From the NCBI GenBank assembly GCA_026936335.1, contig JAPMXV010000054.1, positions 124,001 through 188,000 of the forward strand: DNA of 64,000 nucleotides, in the 5' to 3' direction. The position numbers were made by a program, and so were the translations under genes. How positions within the stretch are numbered: position 1 is the first letter of the stretch; each line of letters begins with the position of its first letter. The notes under the pieces were generated by a model, which was given only the letters and a program-made list of their open reading frames with translations, made no database searches and was not told the origin of the DNA. The DNA is from Mantamonas sphyraenae (lineage: Eukaryota; CRuMs; Mantamonadidae). Shown here in pieces: positions 1-10,242 of this stretch.

Positions 1-2044
1 CTTCTTGGGCGGCGGGCTCTTGCTGGCCTCCACGCACACGTCCGACTTGCCCTCGCGGTCGTAGATGTGGAAGAGGTTGTGGTACGAGCCCGTGGCCATG
101 TGGCTTCCGTCGCCCGAGAACGAGCACTCAAACTTGTCAAAGATAAAGTCGTTCTCGTACAGGTCGCACAGCTTCGAGCGCAGGTGCTCGTGGATCTGGA
201 TCGTCTTGACCGGCTTCGACTCCTGGTTGATGTCCCAGATGCGCAGCGTCAAGTAGTCACGCGACAGGATGTACCGTCCGTCGGCGCTGAACTTGATGTC
301 CGAAATCGACGAGATGATCTCCGAGAAGAACGACTTGTTCCCCGGGTCCTCGTCCTCCTCAAAGATCTTTGCGTACTCGTCGCACAGAGCAGAGTCACGC
401 ATGTCCGCCAGCTTGATGCTGCCCTTGCTGCTGCTGTACATAAACACGTTGCACTGCTGCGGATGGAACTCGGCCGCCGTGATCACCTCTGTCAGTTCCT
501 CCATGTTTGCCGGCTTGATGTCCACAATGTCTGTGTGGTGTGTTGCCAGCGGCGCCCACGTGTTAGACACAGCCCACCACCATCACCCACCCACCCACCT
601 CCATCCCCCCAACTCACTGAAACTCTGATCATTAATCCCCAGATTCCAAAGATTAATGCGCAGATCATCTGCACTGAGGTACGTCTCGCCATCCGAGTTC
701 AACGAAATGCTGTTGATGTGATACGCATGCCCGTTGGCAAACACCTTGCGCGGCACCGCTGTGATCTGCGTCTCGTAGGTGTTCAACTTTGGGATCATCA
801 CACTGTCCAGAGCGCGCTGCCCGCCGCCGTAGCTTGACGACCCCTCCAGGTTGTTCGACGACACCTCCTTCACCTCCTTCTCGTACACTTTCCACAGCTT
901 GATCGTCTTGTCTGTGTGTGTGTGTGTGTGTGTGTGCGCGTGTGTGTGTGTGTTGTGTTGTTTGTCGCACCACCACGAATGTGTGAGTCTCCACCCGCTC
1001 CCCTTTCCCTTTTTCCCCTCCCTTCTGCCGTCCCCATTCCCATCCAAACACAACGCCTGCTGAGCCACCGCCCTCCCACACCACGCCCAGCATGCACTCG
1101 GTTGCCCATTGGCGCCCTGAGGCTGCCCTGGCCCACCCATGCGTGTGCTAGGCGCCCCGTTGCCCTTTCTGAGCAAAATGCAATCTCTGTCCAGGGGCGC
1201 CGCCCTTCCTTTGCGCCCCTTTGCACACACACACGTCCCCGCACTCGCTCGACCCGTCCATGGCTCGCCCCATGCACCCATGCATGCCTGGACGGCGGAT
1301 GTGTGGTTGGCAGCCGCTTCCTGTGCCGCCGTGGGGCGTGTTGCAGCGGGGCAGGGGCGACGATCAGGCGCAAAACCCTCTTTGGGTGTAAACTCACCGT
1401 TGGTAGACACCAGGTAGTGGGAGTCGTTCGTCGACGGCAGCCACTTGATCTTGTTGATCTTCTCCTCGATCTCCAGCGACTTGAGGTAGTCGAATTCGGG
1501 CTCGTGGGACTGAAACTCGGTGTAGAAGCGATACTCAAAGTTGGACGCCTTGCTCTTGCGGCCTGTGCTCTTGCCGCTCTCCTTGGCCCGCTCAAAGATC
1601 ACCACGCGTCCACCCTTGTCGCCTGTGGCAATGTAGTCGCCCGTGCGGTCGAACTCCACCGTCGACACAATGTCGGCTGTGCAAACGGGTCCACGGTCAG
1701 TGTGCAATCCCAATCCTCCCCTCTCTCCCGCTTTTTCCCGTTCTTTTTCTTTCTCCCCCCGTGTACGCCGGCTCCATTCCTCTCGCTGCCTCTCTGCACA
1801 CTCACCTTCGCTTGCCAGTCCCTCGTCGATGGCATCCCGGTCGCCAAACACCTGGGAGAACTTCCAGTCTGCGCGTGTGTGTCCTGCGTGTGAGTTTGGA
1901 TGTCGGCGCCCCTCCCGACCTTCTCGACGCCTCCTTTGCTCGCGCCCCACACGTCCCACACGCCCCACCGCTCTCCCTCCCACACGCCCCCGAGCCCCAT
2001 GCCCACCCACGCCACCTACCAAGGTCGCTTTCAGTTGAGGACAT
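1..2044 (-). CDS. PPP2R2: PP2A regulatory subunit B (B55/PR55), 3' end outside window
   Basis: WD40 beta-propeller B55 regulatory subunit of protein phosphatase 2A, which directs the phosphatase to cell-cycle and signalling substrates in cytoplasm and nucleus. Five exons fit in phase: 2020-2044, 1806-1868, 1398-1676, 618-911 and 1-530, each junction leaving one base. The joined protein starts [17 protein letters not shown] and shows family signatures in order: ADIVSTVEF, a [10 protein letters not shown] blade, [30 protein letters not shown]-type blade start, [20 protein letters not shown], then [18 protein letters not shown] across the last junction. The exon at 1-530 reaches the late blades ([12 protein letters not shown]) and continues beyond position 1, so the C-terminus is missing. 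The intron before the exon at 911 ends in a long AC tract. It diverges from the F-box gene, with 69 bp between the two starts. Identification is very secure; exon 1 is the least certain part. Confidence 0.95.
912..952. repeat. (GT)n microsatellite inside B55 intron
   Basis: A run of GT dinucleotides, slightly interrupted. On the coding (minus) strand it reads (AC)n and ends directly at the AG acceptor of the following exon, standing where a polypyrimidine tract would normally be. Confidence 0.9.
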
Positions 2045-2113
2045 GCTTCTGAATTCGCTTGCACGCGCCCACGCCGCCACGCCCCGGCCCAAACCAACCC
2101 AAAACCTGCGCTC
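2045..2113. promoter_or_regulatory. Shared divergent promoter, B55 / F-box gene
   Basis: Only 69 bp separate the two proposed start codons, which face away from each other, so the 5' UTRs and promoter elements must share this stretch or extend into the genes. No TATA box is visible. Confidence 0.45.
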
Positions 2114-4595
2114 ATGAGTGACAACGTCATCCGCGTGGAGCCCACACACGGCACCACCGCCAACGACGACGACGACGACGAGTCACCCACCGGCACCACC
2201 ACCACCACCACCACCACCACCACGCCGTCCATCCTCAACAACGGCGACGAGCCGTTGGACGACGAGGACGAGGAGGACGAGGAACTGGACGAGGCGGAAC
2301 CGTCGGAACTGGAACCACTGTCGTCGTCTGCCCATGTGGAGCATGTGAATGCGGACGACAGGACACGTGGGGCACAGGGAGAGGCAGAGGAGCCTTCGCT
2401 GGAGGGTGGCGCAGGGGTAGGCATTGGCAACATGCCACATGTGTCTGCAGAGGGCGCAGGGGCATTCACAGACGAGGCGTTTCCTGGCACGTTGAAGCTT
2501 GTGTCGGACGCACGGCTGACCATCCAGGAGCTGCTCAACAAACACGAGGTCATGGGACCCATGATCCGTCGCATCTGGTGCCAGTTTGCCTACGATTACA
2601 ACCAGGCCTCCCTGGGCTTTCAGGTCGAGGTGCTTCTTGAGCACAAGGCCACAGGTCGCCGCTTTGAGCTGCTTGGCGACAAACTCCGCGAGCTGCTGGA
2701 CGTCGATCACGACAACTACGTTCAATTCTACGGCATCTACGACAAGGACCTCTCCGCCTTTAACGTCTACCTCCAAGCATTCAACACAGACTTTGTCGTC
2801 CTCCCTGGCGACGCTGTCATCCTCGACATGTACCCCAATCTCCTCGACGAGGTACGCACATCATTTTCCCTCCCCTCCCGCCACAATTCGCCTCTCATTT
2901 CCCCTTCCCCCCCATGGTCCCCCTCCCCCAATCCACGCCCCCTCTCCCTCTCTCCCCCTGCTCACCCCCTTTGCCCTCATTCCCGTCCCTGATTCATGGC
3001 CTTGCGTCCCCACCCACACCAGAGCGAGGTGGACCTGGAAACCGATTACATGGCAGACGAATTCCTGAAAGGAATTGCCGAGGTGCTGGAACGCGTGTGG
3101 AGCTTTGTGGACTCGGACACGCTGGTGAGCTGCTCGATGGTGTGCAAGTATTGGCGACAGCTGTTGATGGAGAACGATGAGTTGTGGAAGCAGACGTGTG
3201 TGCGGGAGGGACTGTGGACGGACGAGTACGATCCCCGGCAGCAGACGCGGCAACAAACGCAGTACTACGACCAGTGGGGCTCCTACCTCTACGTGACCCC
3301 AGAGACGGTGACTGTGCCCACGCAACGTTACGACCAGTTTGGCAACTATGTGGACACGTTGTTTCCGAAGGACCACGCCCAGTACGTGCCTCCGCCGAAA
3401 GATCCAAGTGTCACTGAAACAGGTCTCATCGAACGCTGGGAGCCACCCACGGACTTCCGCCTGGTGGCCATTCGATACTACAACGCACGTCGCAACGTGC
3501 CAGCGCTGCTCAAGTTGATGGGCAGCACAGACCTGGCGAACAAGACGCCTCGCGATGGGGCCGACCTTGTCAAGGAACTCAACACCATGGGCATGTACTC
3601 TATCAAAGGCTTCCGCATTCCCGAGGATGTGTTTTACTACCTGCGCCTTGCAGACGGGGTACACGCAGATGGGAGGCGAATTGACCTGCACCAATGTCGC
3701 ATCGGGCCGCTTCAGCATGTGGAACCGCACCAACCGCAACCTGGCCGATCTCTACGAACAGGACGAGGCGTTGTGGCTGGACACCTGGAGTGTCATCGAC
3801 AACAACTGGCTGCGTGTGGCAGAGAGCAACACCAACAACGGCTCCATCTTTCTGGCCAACTGCGACTCGGCCAGCCCCTTTTTCGGCCACGTTGTCCTCG
3901 AGACCCCCTCCCGCCCAGGCTTCATCATGCTCCCATCCTTCACCCAGATGCTCGAGTACATGGCTCTGCGTCGCCTGGTCTTTGCCGCCCCGTCCTCTGT
4001 CAACAGCTACCCCTCCCAATCCCTGCCCGAGTTTGTTGCCAAACACCTCGCTGCACACCTCCTCTCTGTGCACCCAGACCTGAATCTCGAGGCCTTTGCC
4101 AATGGTGACGCAAAGGCTGCTGCTGCCGGTGCCTCCTCCTCCTCCTCCAACACCACCACCACCCCACCTGCCGTGGTCGACCAGGGTGCAGGTGTCTCTG
4201 TGCAGAGTGTGGAAATCGAGAGCATTGCCAGCGATGACGTGGTTGTCACAGACGCCGCCGCCGACACGGACATCCCAGAGCCCCCCACCTCGACCACCCT
4301 GCCCGAAGCCCTGCAGGGCCTCCCGTGTGCAGCCGAGTTTGCACGCCTGCAACGCTTTGTCATCGACATGACCGGTGCCAAGACCATGGCTCTCGTCGAG
4401 ACACAGACCACCACGGCCATCCACGCCGTCGCAGACCCTGAAACCATTGCCAGCTACGGCTACGAGACATCGGTGCCCCAGGACATTGCCAGTCGCGCCG
4501 CCCTGCGCAAGGAGCTCGAAAAGTTGTTTGAGAGCAGCGGTGCACAGCGTGAGCGCATGTGGAAGGAGCAGAACAGCACCTGTGTGCTCTTGTGA
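2114..4595 (+). CDS. F-box protein with SUKH (SMI1/KNR4)-like domain and CaaX tail; one frame break
   Basis: Probable substrate receptor of an SCF ubiquitin ligase. Exon 1 is 2114-2851 and exon 2 starts at 3023. After a Thr/Asp/Glu-rich N-terminus comes an unrecognised folded region (about residues 130-245), an F-box near residues 263-305 (VCKYWRQLLMENDELWK), then a SUKH-like region (RIPEDVFYYLRLADG ... WNRTNRNLADLYEQDEALWLDTW) and an acidic/Ser-rich tail. F-box plus SUKH resembles FBXO3, but the ApaG domain of FBXO3 is missing. The last four residues are CVLL, a CaaX box of the type recognised by geranylgeranyltransferase I, suggesting membrane attachment as in FBXL2. The reading frame breaks at the GGGG run 3656-3659: dropping one G joins two well-conserved halves and gives about 769 residues. 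This is more likely a sequencing or assembly indel than a true pseudogene. The N-terminal region could not be assigned. Confidence 0.8.
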
Positions 4596-4749
4596 GGTGA
4601 GGTCTTGACGAGGAATAGACTGCAAGCCCACCCCCCCCCCCACCCCATCCCATCCAGACCATCCTACCCCTCATCCCCAACGTCCTGGTCACACCTGAAC
4701 CCTTCCCCCCCCTCCCCCCCATCCCATCCCACCCAACCAACCCCCAAAC

Positions 4750-6577
4750 ATGACCACCATCACCTCGGATTGGCTCCAAACCGCCTTGAAGGAGCTCCAA
4801 TCATCCAACAAGCACCTGAACCACCTTGTAGACACCTTCCACTTTGTCCAGGTACGTCTCCTCCCCCCCCAGCCTCCCCCCCACACCGCTCACCAATCCC
4901 ACCCCTCCCCCCCTCAATTCCCCCAACCCCCAACCCCAGACCTCCTCCGACAAAGAACTCATGCTTGAGGCTCTGCAAACACTGTACAAAATGCTGGCCC
5001 ACCTTTGGACCACAGGTCTGCTGGAACAAGGCTCTGTGCGTGCGCAGAAAAAGGCCAAAAAGTCCGCCGCCTCGTCCTCCTCGTCCTCCTCCTCCTCCTC
5101 CTCCTCGACGCAAGCAGCGGCTGGATGGGCCATGAGCCAATACCACGCGGTGTACACGTTCCTGTGCGACTCGATTGTATCGGAATCGACGTCTGGTCTG
5201 GATCTGGACGTGGACGCCCTGGCTGTGTTTTGCCAAGTGGGCATGCGTCTGCTGCGGCATGAAGCCGAGTCCGGCGGCGCCCTTTCCTACCCTGCGGCGC
5301 GTCTGCAAGAGTTGTTGGGTGCTGTGTGTGCCAAAGAGGATGTGAGTGAGCAGCTGCTGCAGTTTATGCTGGACACCTATCTCAACGCCCAGGCAGACAC
5401 GCTCCTGTACACCCTGCGCACCTTGCCCCGCCTCCTTGCCGACGATGCAGACATCACCTGTGTCCACTACCTCCTTGCAAGCATCGACATGCCACGCACA
5501 CAAACACAGCTGGCTGCCCTTGAAGACCATCTCCCTTGGGACTCCCCACCGGGTGCCCCCCACCCGGACACCTCTTCCTCCTCCTCTTCCTCCCGCAAGA
5601 AGCGCAAGGCATCCAACTCCAACCCATCCACCAGCACCAACGCATCCACACAAAACCACCCCATCCACTCTCTCCAAGACCTGCGCAAGGAGTACACCAC
5701 CGCCTGGCTTGCCCTGTTGAAATCGCCTCTGCTTACGGTGGACCTGTACAAACACATCCTGTCCTCCCTCCACGATGACATCCTGCCCAACCTCACCTCG
5801 CCCCTCCTCCTCATGGACTTTCTCACCGATTCGTACAACCAGGGTGGCGTGGTGGCCATCCTTGCCCTCAATTCCCTCTTTGAACTCATCACCAAACACA
5901 ACCTGGACTACCCCGACTTTTACCCCAAGCTGTATGCCCAACTCAACCCGTCTGTCCTTCAGGCCAAACACAGGGCACGACTCCTCCAACTCACCGATCT
6001 CTTTCTCACCTCCACCGTCCTCCCGGCCTACCTTGTCGCTGCCTTTGCCAAACGCCTCGCCCGCCTGGCCCTCACCGCCCCTGCCCCTGCCGTCCTCATG
6101 ATCCTTCCCATGATCTTCAACCTGCTGCAACGACACCCGTCCACACGTGTGCTCATCCACGCAGACTCCTCCCACGACGACCCGGCCTACCACGACGCCG
6201 ACGACGACGCCGCCCTTGCCTCTGTCCACATCAGTTCCGAACGCGGCCTGGTCCTCACACGCAAGGCTGACCTCGACACAGAGCCCCTCCTGGCCGAGGA
6301 TCCCTTTGATGAGGACACCGACGACCCTGCACACACCCACGCCCTCGACTCCTCCCTCTGGGAACTCCTTGCCCTGGAGCAACACTGCTCCGTACAGGTC
6401 TCCCGCCTCCTGCGCATGTTCCGCAATCCAGCCTCCTGGAAGGAACGCCTCAACGTCGCCAGCAACGCCTCGGCCTCCTACGCCTCCATGGTCCAGGACA
6501 CCCTCCAACGCAAGTGGAAACGAGGCCTTCCTCTCCGTGGCGAATGGATCCCTCTCACCCTTGATTCCTCAGCCTGA
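4750..6577 (+). CDS. NOC4L: Nucleolar complex protein 4 (NOC4, CBF/Mak21 family)
   Basis: Noc4 pairs with Nop14 in the nucleolus and supports 40S ribosomal subunit maturation. Two exons, 4750-4851 and 4940-6577, join in phase to give 579 residues, close to the usual family size of about 515-550 plus low-complexity insertions. The C-terminal half carries the CBF/Mak21 signature, including FLTDSYNQGGVVAILALNS, LFELITKHNLDYPDFYPKLY, and LPAYLVAAFAKRLARLAL. The late motif SSLWELLALEQH also matches the family. Poly-Ser tracts near residues 80-90 and 275-285 and a basic RKKRK patch are insertions relative to yeast or human proteins. Start chosen because the intron phase and first-exon sequence (MTTITSDWLQTALKEL) read like a true N-terminus. 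The last 100 bp overlap antisense with the kelch gene. Confidence 0.9.
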
Positions 6578-7665
6578 ATGAACAACCTTCTCCTCAACCC
6601 CACCCCCACCCCCTCCATCCCCACCATGCTCCACACACGCATCGAACGTGGGTATGCCTCGAAATCCACCATAGCCACATCTGCAGTGCCCTCGATGCTC
6701 ACCAACTCGACCCTTTCCCTTCCCATCATCGCTGTGGTGTTTGGTCCACGATGCGCACGCACCAACTCCCCGCTCTCCACGTCCCACACCTCGAATGGGT
6801 TCAATGCCCCCTTCCCTCCTTGCACCATCATCTGGTTCTGCCCAAACATCACCCCGTGGTGTCCATACCTCTCCGGGCCGTCGCTCAACTCCCGAACCAG
6901 CCTCCACGCCTCCCCCTCCATCCCATACCGCCACAACCCGCCATGCACACTCTCCACGTTGCCTCTTTCACCCACCTTCCTTCCCCCAAATAGCACCAAT
7001 TCCTGTCGTTCCCCATTCCACAGCAGTGTCGCCCCCTGCCTTGCCCCCACCTCCTCCCCGCCGCGATTGCCCAGCTCCCTCCACGTCCACACTCCATCCA
7101 CCTGCTCCAACACGTGCATTTCCATCTTTGTCACCGTTTTGTATCCCACATCCGCCTTTCCGCCTGCCACCACCACTCTGTCCCGGTCCAACTGCACCAC
7201 CATCGGCTGCAGCCTTCGCGCCGGCCCTCTGCCCACCAACTCGGTCGTGCCTGTCTCGTTTGTCGCCCAGCTCTCCTCCAACGACTCTCCCTGCAATCGC
7301 ACAAACTCCACACACTGCGACGCATACTGTGTGTGCCGAGCCATGCCCCCCAACACAACCAGCAAGTTGTCCTCCACCAGCGCAAGCGACACTTGCGACC
7401 GCCCATGCAAGCCCCTGTGCACACCAATCTCCACAAACGCACCCGTCTCCACATGCACTCCAAACAGTTGTGCGTCTGCCTCTGCGCTCGAACTCAACGG
7501 TTTGTTGCAGAACAGCACCGCCTTCCACATTGGCACATAAACACACGACCCCTCCCCGCTCGGGTGGAAATGCATCTCATGTGCCTCCCCCTCCACCACC
7601 ACAACACCCTCCTCCATGTCTTCCACTCCATCGTCCACTCTCTCTCTCGAGGAATTCCCGCCCAT
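6478..7665 (-). CDS. Kelch-repeat protein with possible N-myristoylation
   Basis: A single-exon 395-residue protein with kelch-type blades: double-Gly turns at LVVLGGMA, VVVAGGKAD, LVLFGGRKVG and MMVQGGKGA, each followed at a distance by Trp or Tyr. It probably folds as a beta-propeller binding platform; no catalytic domain is visible and the partner is unknown. The N-terminus reads MGGNSSRE, with Gly2 and Ser6 fitting an N-myristoylation signal, so membrane attachment is possible (inference). The C-terminal 100 bp run antisense through the end of NOC4 and encode an Arg-rich tail that looks less natural, so an unrecognised intron or earlier true end is possible. It lies 30 bp downstream of the glycosyltransferase gene on the same strand. 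Confidence 0.75.
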   Translation of the reverse strand: MGGNSSRERVDDGVEDMEEGVVVVEGEAHEMHFHPSGEGSCVYVPMWKAVLFCNKPLSSSAEADAQLFGVHVETGAFVEIGVHRGLHGRSQVSLALVEDNLLVVLGGMARHTQYASQCVEFVRLQGESLEESWATNETGTTELVGRGPARRLQPMVVQLDRDRVVVAGGKADVGYKTVTKMEMHVLEQVDGVWTWRELGNRGGEEVGARQGATLLWNGERQELVLFGGRKVGERGNVESVHGGLWRYGMEGEAWRLVRELSDGPERYGHHGVMFGQNQMMVQGGKGALNPFEVWDVESGELVRAHRGPNTTAMMGRERVELVSIEGTADVAMVDFEAYPRSMRVWSMVGMEGVGVGLRRRLFIQAEESRVRGIHSPRRGRPRFHLRWRVSWTMEA

Positions 7666-7695
7666 GTCAATCCCGGTTTTGTTTCTTTGCCGCCC

Positions 7696-9852
7696 TCATC
7701 GCCCTCCCTCAACCACAAACTTGCCCATGAAATCAGGCCGGATCTCCAACAGCCTCTTCAACGTCTCCGACTCCAACGCAGCATCAATCCCATCCTCCGC
7801 CGTTGCCTGGTGAGCCACCGTGTGGATCACGGCTGCCGTGGCACGCGTCCTGGCACCCCCATCCCCTGCCCGCAGCGCACCCAGCACATGCTGCACATCC
7901 ACCTCATCCTGTGCATTCATGCGCAACAGCCTCCAGAATGGCTGCCAGTTGCTGCGTGCCAGAATGGCATCCGACACGCTGTCTCTGGCCCCTGCCAACG
8001 CACGGTTCGACATGGCGATGCTCCGCTTGTACATCCCAATTGCCCCGCTGCGATCCCCAGCAGCCTCCAGGGCCAACCCCAACCAAAAGTACGGCATGGG
8101 CTTGTGTGGAAAGTTGCTGATCACCTTGCGCTGCAGGTACGTCGCCGTGTCTGGATGCATCGTCCGCCCAATCAGCTCGTGATCCCGCATCAGCTGCGCC
8201 GGACTGTACATGTCTGGAAACAGGGTGCGCAGAATGGGCAGGTACTCAGGGTACCGTTCCTTCTTCCGCATCTTGCTGGCCTCCTTGTACCTGTAAAACA
8301 CCATAAACGCATGCAGCTTCCTCGGCACCAGCCCATGCCTCGAGATGGTGATCCAAAACACCCAATCTTCCGATCCCCACGGCATCTGCGGCTCAAACCC
8401 TCCGCTTGCCACCCACAGCTCACGCGAAAACAGACTCATCGTCGGCCACGGCCCCTCCGACAACAGCCGCTGCGGCTGGTACTCCGGCACAATCCACTCC
8501 CCATACCTGTTCTGCGCCTTGAACTCGTCCTTGTAGTACAGCTGGTCCGCATAGATCAGATTCACCGTCGGGTCGCTGTACGCAACCATCATCGCCTCCT
8601 TCAGGTAGTCGTTCCGGATCATGTCGTCGCCGTCCAGGCAGCACACCCACTGCCCCGTGCTCATCTTGATGCCCAGATTCCGTGCTGCCGCTGCCCCTTT
8701 GTTGATGCTGTCGTGCACAATGCGAATGTTGTGATAGTGTGGCCAGTGCGTGGCCTTCAACAGTTGCGCGTGCTCTGCACACCGTTCCGGGGACCCGTCA
8801 TCCACCACCACCAGCTCCCAGTGCTTGTATGTCTGTGCCACCACGCTGTCCATTGCCTCGTACAGATGCTGGCTGTGTCCGTAGCATGGCATGATGATCG
8901 ACACCAGCAACCGTTCGCTGCTACCACTCTGCACCGTCGACACACTCCTTCTACCCTGCACCACCCTCAGTCTCCCCACATGTTCCTCCTCCTTGCGTGT
9001 GTTCCCCCCTCCGCCTCCTCCGTGTGTCTCCTTCTCCGTCCTCACCCCGTCCTTCACCCCGTCCGTCACTCCGCCTTCCTCTCCTCCCTTTCCACCCCCA
9101 CCACCACCCGTCCCCTTGCCCACAGACCCCTTCTCCTCCTTCCATACACCTGTGCTGCGTCTCACCTGCAGAAGCATCGACGATCGCACATTGTCCCTGT
9201 TAAACACCTGCACCGGCGTGTGCAGCGACAGCCTTTCCGCTTCCGACCCAATCCCTGCCTCATTCCCACTCTCCTCTTGTGACACGGACGACGAAGGCGC
9301 ATGCAGAGGCGATGTGCTGCTTGGTCCATGCGCTGACGGCGCGTCCCTCCCCGGCAACTGCCTCCCTGCTGCTCCTGCTTCTGACGTGGCGCTCATGCTC
9401 CTTCCGTCCGACCTCCTGTGCACTCCTGGTGGGCCTCCTCCTTGCCTTCCATTCCCATCTCCTGCCCCCAGGTCGTGTCGAGTGTGGCCCACACTCACAA
9501 AAGGCTGTGCGTCTCCCCGTTCCTCCTCCACTCGAAACAGCTCCGGCTGCTTGCTCACCGGATGGTGTCTCACTGCCGGGCCCTTGCTTCTCATCCACAG
9601 ACTACGCACACCCACAAACACCCCAAACAGCACCAATTGCACCCCACACAACAACACCAACTGCTTCAAGCCGCGCATGAACCACCCTGGTTGCAGCCTG
9701 CCCCTCGTTCCGTTCTCCTTTGTGCTGCCGCTCCCGCTGCTCATTCCTCGCCTTCTGCGCACGTGCACACTCTTCTTGCCCATCCGACGCTTCCGCCGCA
9801 CTGCATGTGGCGATGTACCGTGCTGTTGCGTCCCATCCACCCGCACATCCAC
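7696..9852 (-). CDS. Type II membrane GT2-family glycosyltransferase
   Basis: A 718-residue glycosyltransferase with a GT-A fold, probably acting in the Golgi lumen. A basic cytoplasmic N-terminus precedes a single hydrophobic anchor (about residues 60-80, LVLLCGVQLVLFGVFVG), followed by a low-complexity stem. The catalytic domain begins near residue 310 with VSIIMPCYGHSQHLYEAMDS, then VVVDDGSPE (nucleotide-sugar binding), NKGAAAARNLGI, the DxD-like LDGDDMI metal-binding motif, and a WGSEDW motif supplying the catalytic-base region. Donor and acceptor cannot be told from sequence; the nearest resemblance is to protist and bacterial GT2 enzymes. A helical C-terminal extension of about 150 residues follows. 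Upstream methionines near residue 37 (MSSGSGS) could be the true start. Confidence 0.85.
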   Translation of the reverse strand: MDVRVDGTQQHGTSPHAVRRKRRMGKKSVHVRRRRGMSSGSGSTKENGTRGRLQPGWFMRGLKQLVLLCGVQLVLFGVFVGVRSLWMRSKGPAVRHHPVSKQPELFRVEEERGDAQPFVSVGHTRHDLGAGDGNGRQGGGPPGVHRRSDGRSMSATSEAGAAGRQLPGRDAPSAHGPSSTSPLHAPSSSVSQEESGNEAGIGSEAERLSLHTPVQVFNRDNVRSSMLLQVRRSTGVWKEEKGSVGKGTGGGGGGKGGEEGGVTDGVKDGVRTEKETHGGGGGGNTRKEEEHVGRLRVVQGRRSVSTVQSGSSERLLVSIIMPCYGHSQHLYEAMDSVVAQTYKHWELVVVDDGSPERCAEHAQLLKATHWPHYHNIRIVHDSINKGAAAARNLGIKMSTGQWVCCLDGDDMIRNDYLKEAMMVAYSDPTVNLIYADQLYYKDEFKAQNRYGEWIVPEYQPQRLLSEGPWPTMSLFSRELWVASGGFEPQMPWGSEDWVFWITISRHGLVPRKLHAFMVFYRYKEASKMRKKERYPEYLPILRTLFPDMYSPAQLMRDHELIGRTMHPDTATYLQRKVISNFPHKPMPYFWLGLALEAAGDRSGAIGMYKRSIAMSNRALAGARDSVSDAILARSNWQPFWRLLRMNAQDEVDVQHVLGALRAGDGGARTRATAAVIHTVAHQATAEDGIDAALESETLKRLLEIRPDFMGKFVVEGGR

Positions 9853-10242
9853 CCCTCCCGCGTGTCAGTACACCGTTCCCAGCCCGTCTTATCCGAAATG
9901 GCCCCATGAGGAAAAAAAGGGACGTTGGCCTTCGTCTGCCCTGTCTCCCACACCCGACCCTCCACCCACCCACCCACCCACCCACCCATCCACCCATCCC
10001 CCCTCTCTCCAACTGCACACCCCACCCAACCAAATCCATCGTCCTCCCTCGTCCCACCTCCTCCCCCCAACCCCCAACCCCCCACCCTCCACACACTCAC
10101 CCCAATCAAAGCATCCTCCTCATCAAAAGACGAGTACTCATCCACATCATCCTCCAGCCTCATTCTCCCATGAACCTGAATGGTGAGAGATGACGAATTG
10201 GGCCTCGCAGCGCACCCCAACACAACTCCCACCTGCACCACC
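9853..10242. promoter_or_regulatory. Divergent intergenic region with (CCCA)n tract, GT2 / PRIM2
   Basis: About 390 bp between two divergent start codons. It contains a C-rich (CCCA)n repeat at about 9961-9995 and otherwise pyrimidine-rich sequence on the plus strand. Small open frames here have no recognisable product. It should hold promoters for both genes. Confidence 0.5.

Noticed and set aside
583-2574. 663-codon open frame on the minus strand across the B55 region
   Set aside because: It reads through B55 introns and into the antisense of the F-box gene. Real B55 exons lie in it but are split by clear splice sites.
3660-3669. Ten-nucleotide GT...AG intron
   Set aside because: Far shorter than any established spliceosomal intron; treated as a chance match beside a likely indel.
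4760-6508. 582-codon frame opposite NOC4
   Set aside because: Shadow of a GC3-rich gene; Val/Gly/His-rich with no family resemblance, while the plus strand is clearly NOC4.
7114-9282. 722-codon frame opposite the glycosyltransferase
   Set aside because: His/Leu/Arg-rich antisense shadow; the minus strand carries conserved GT2 motifs.
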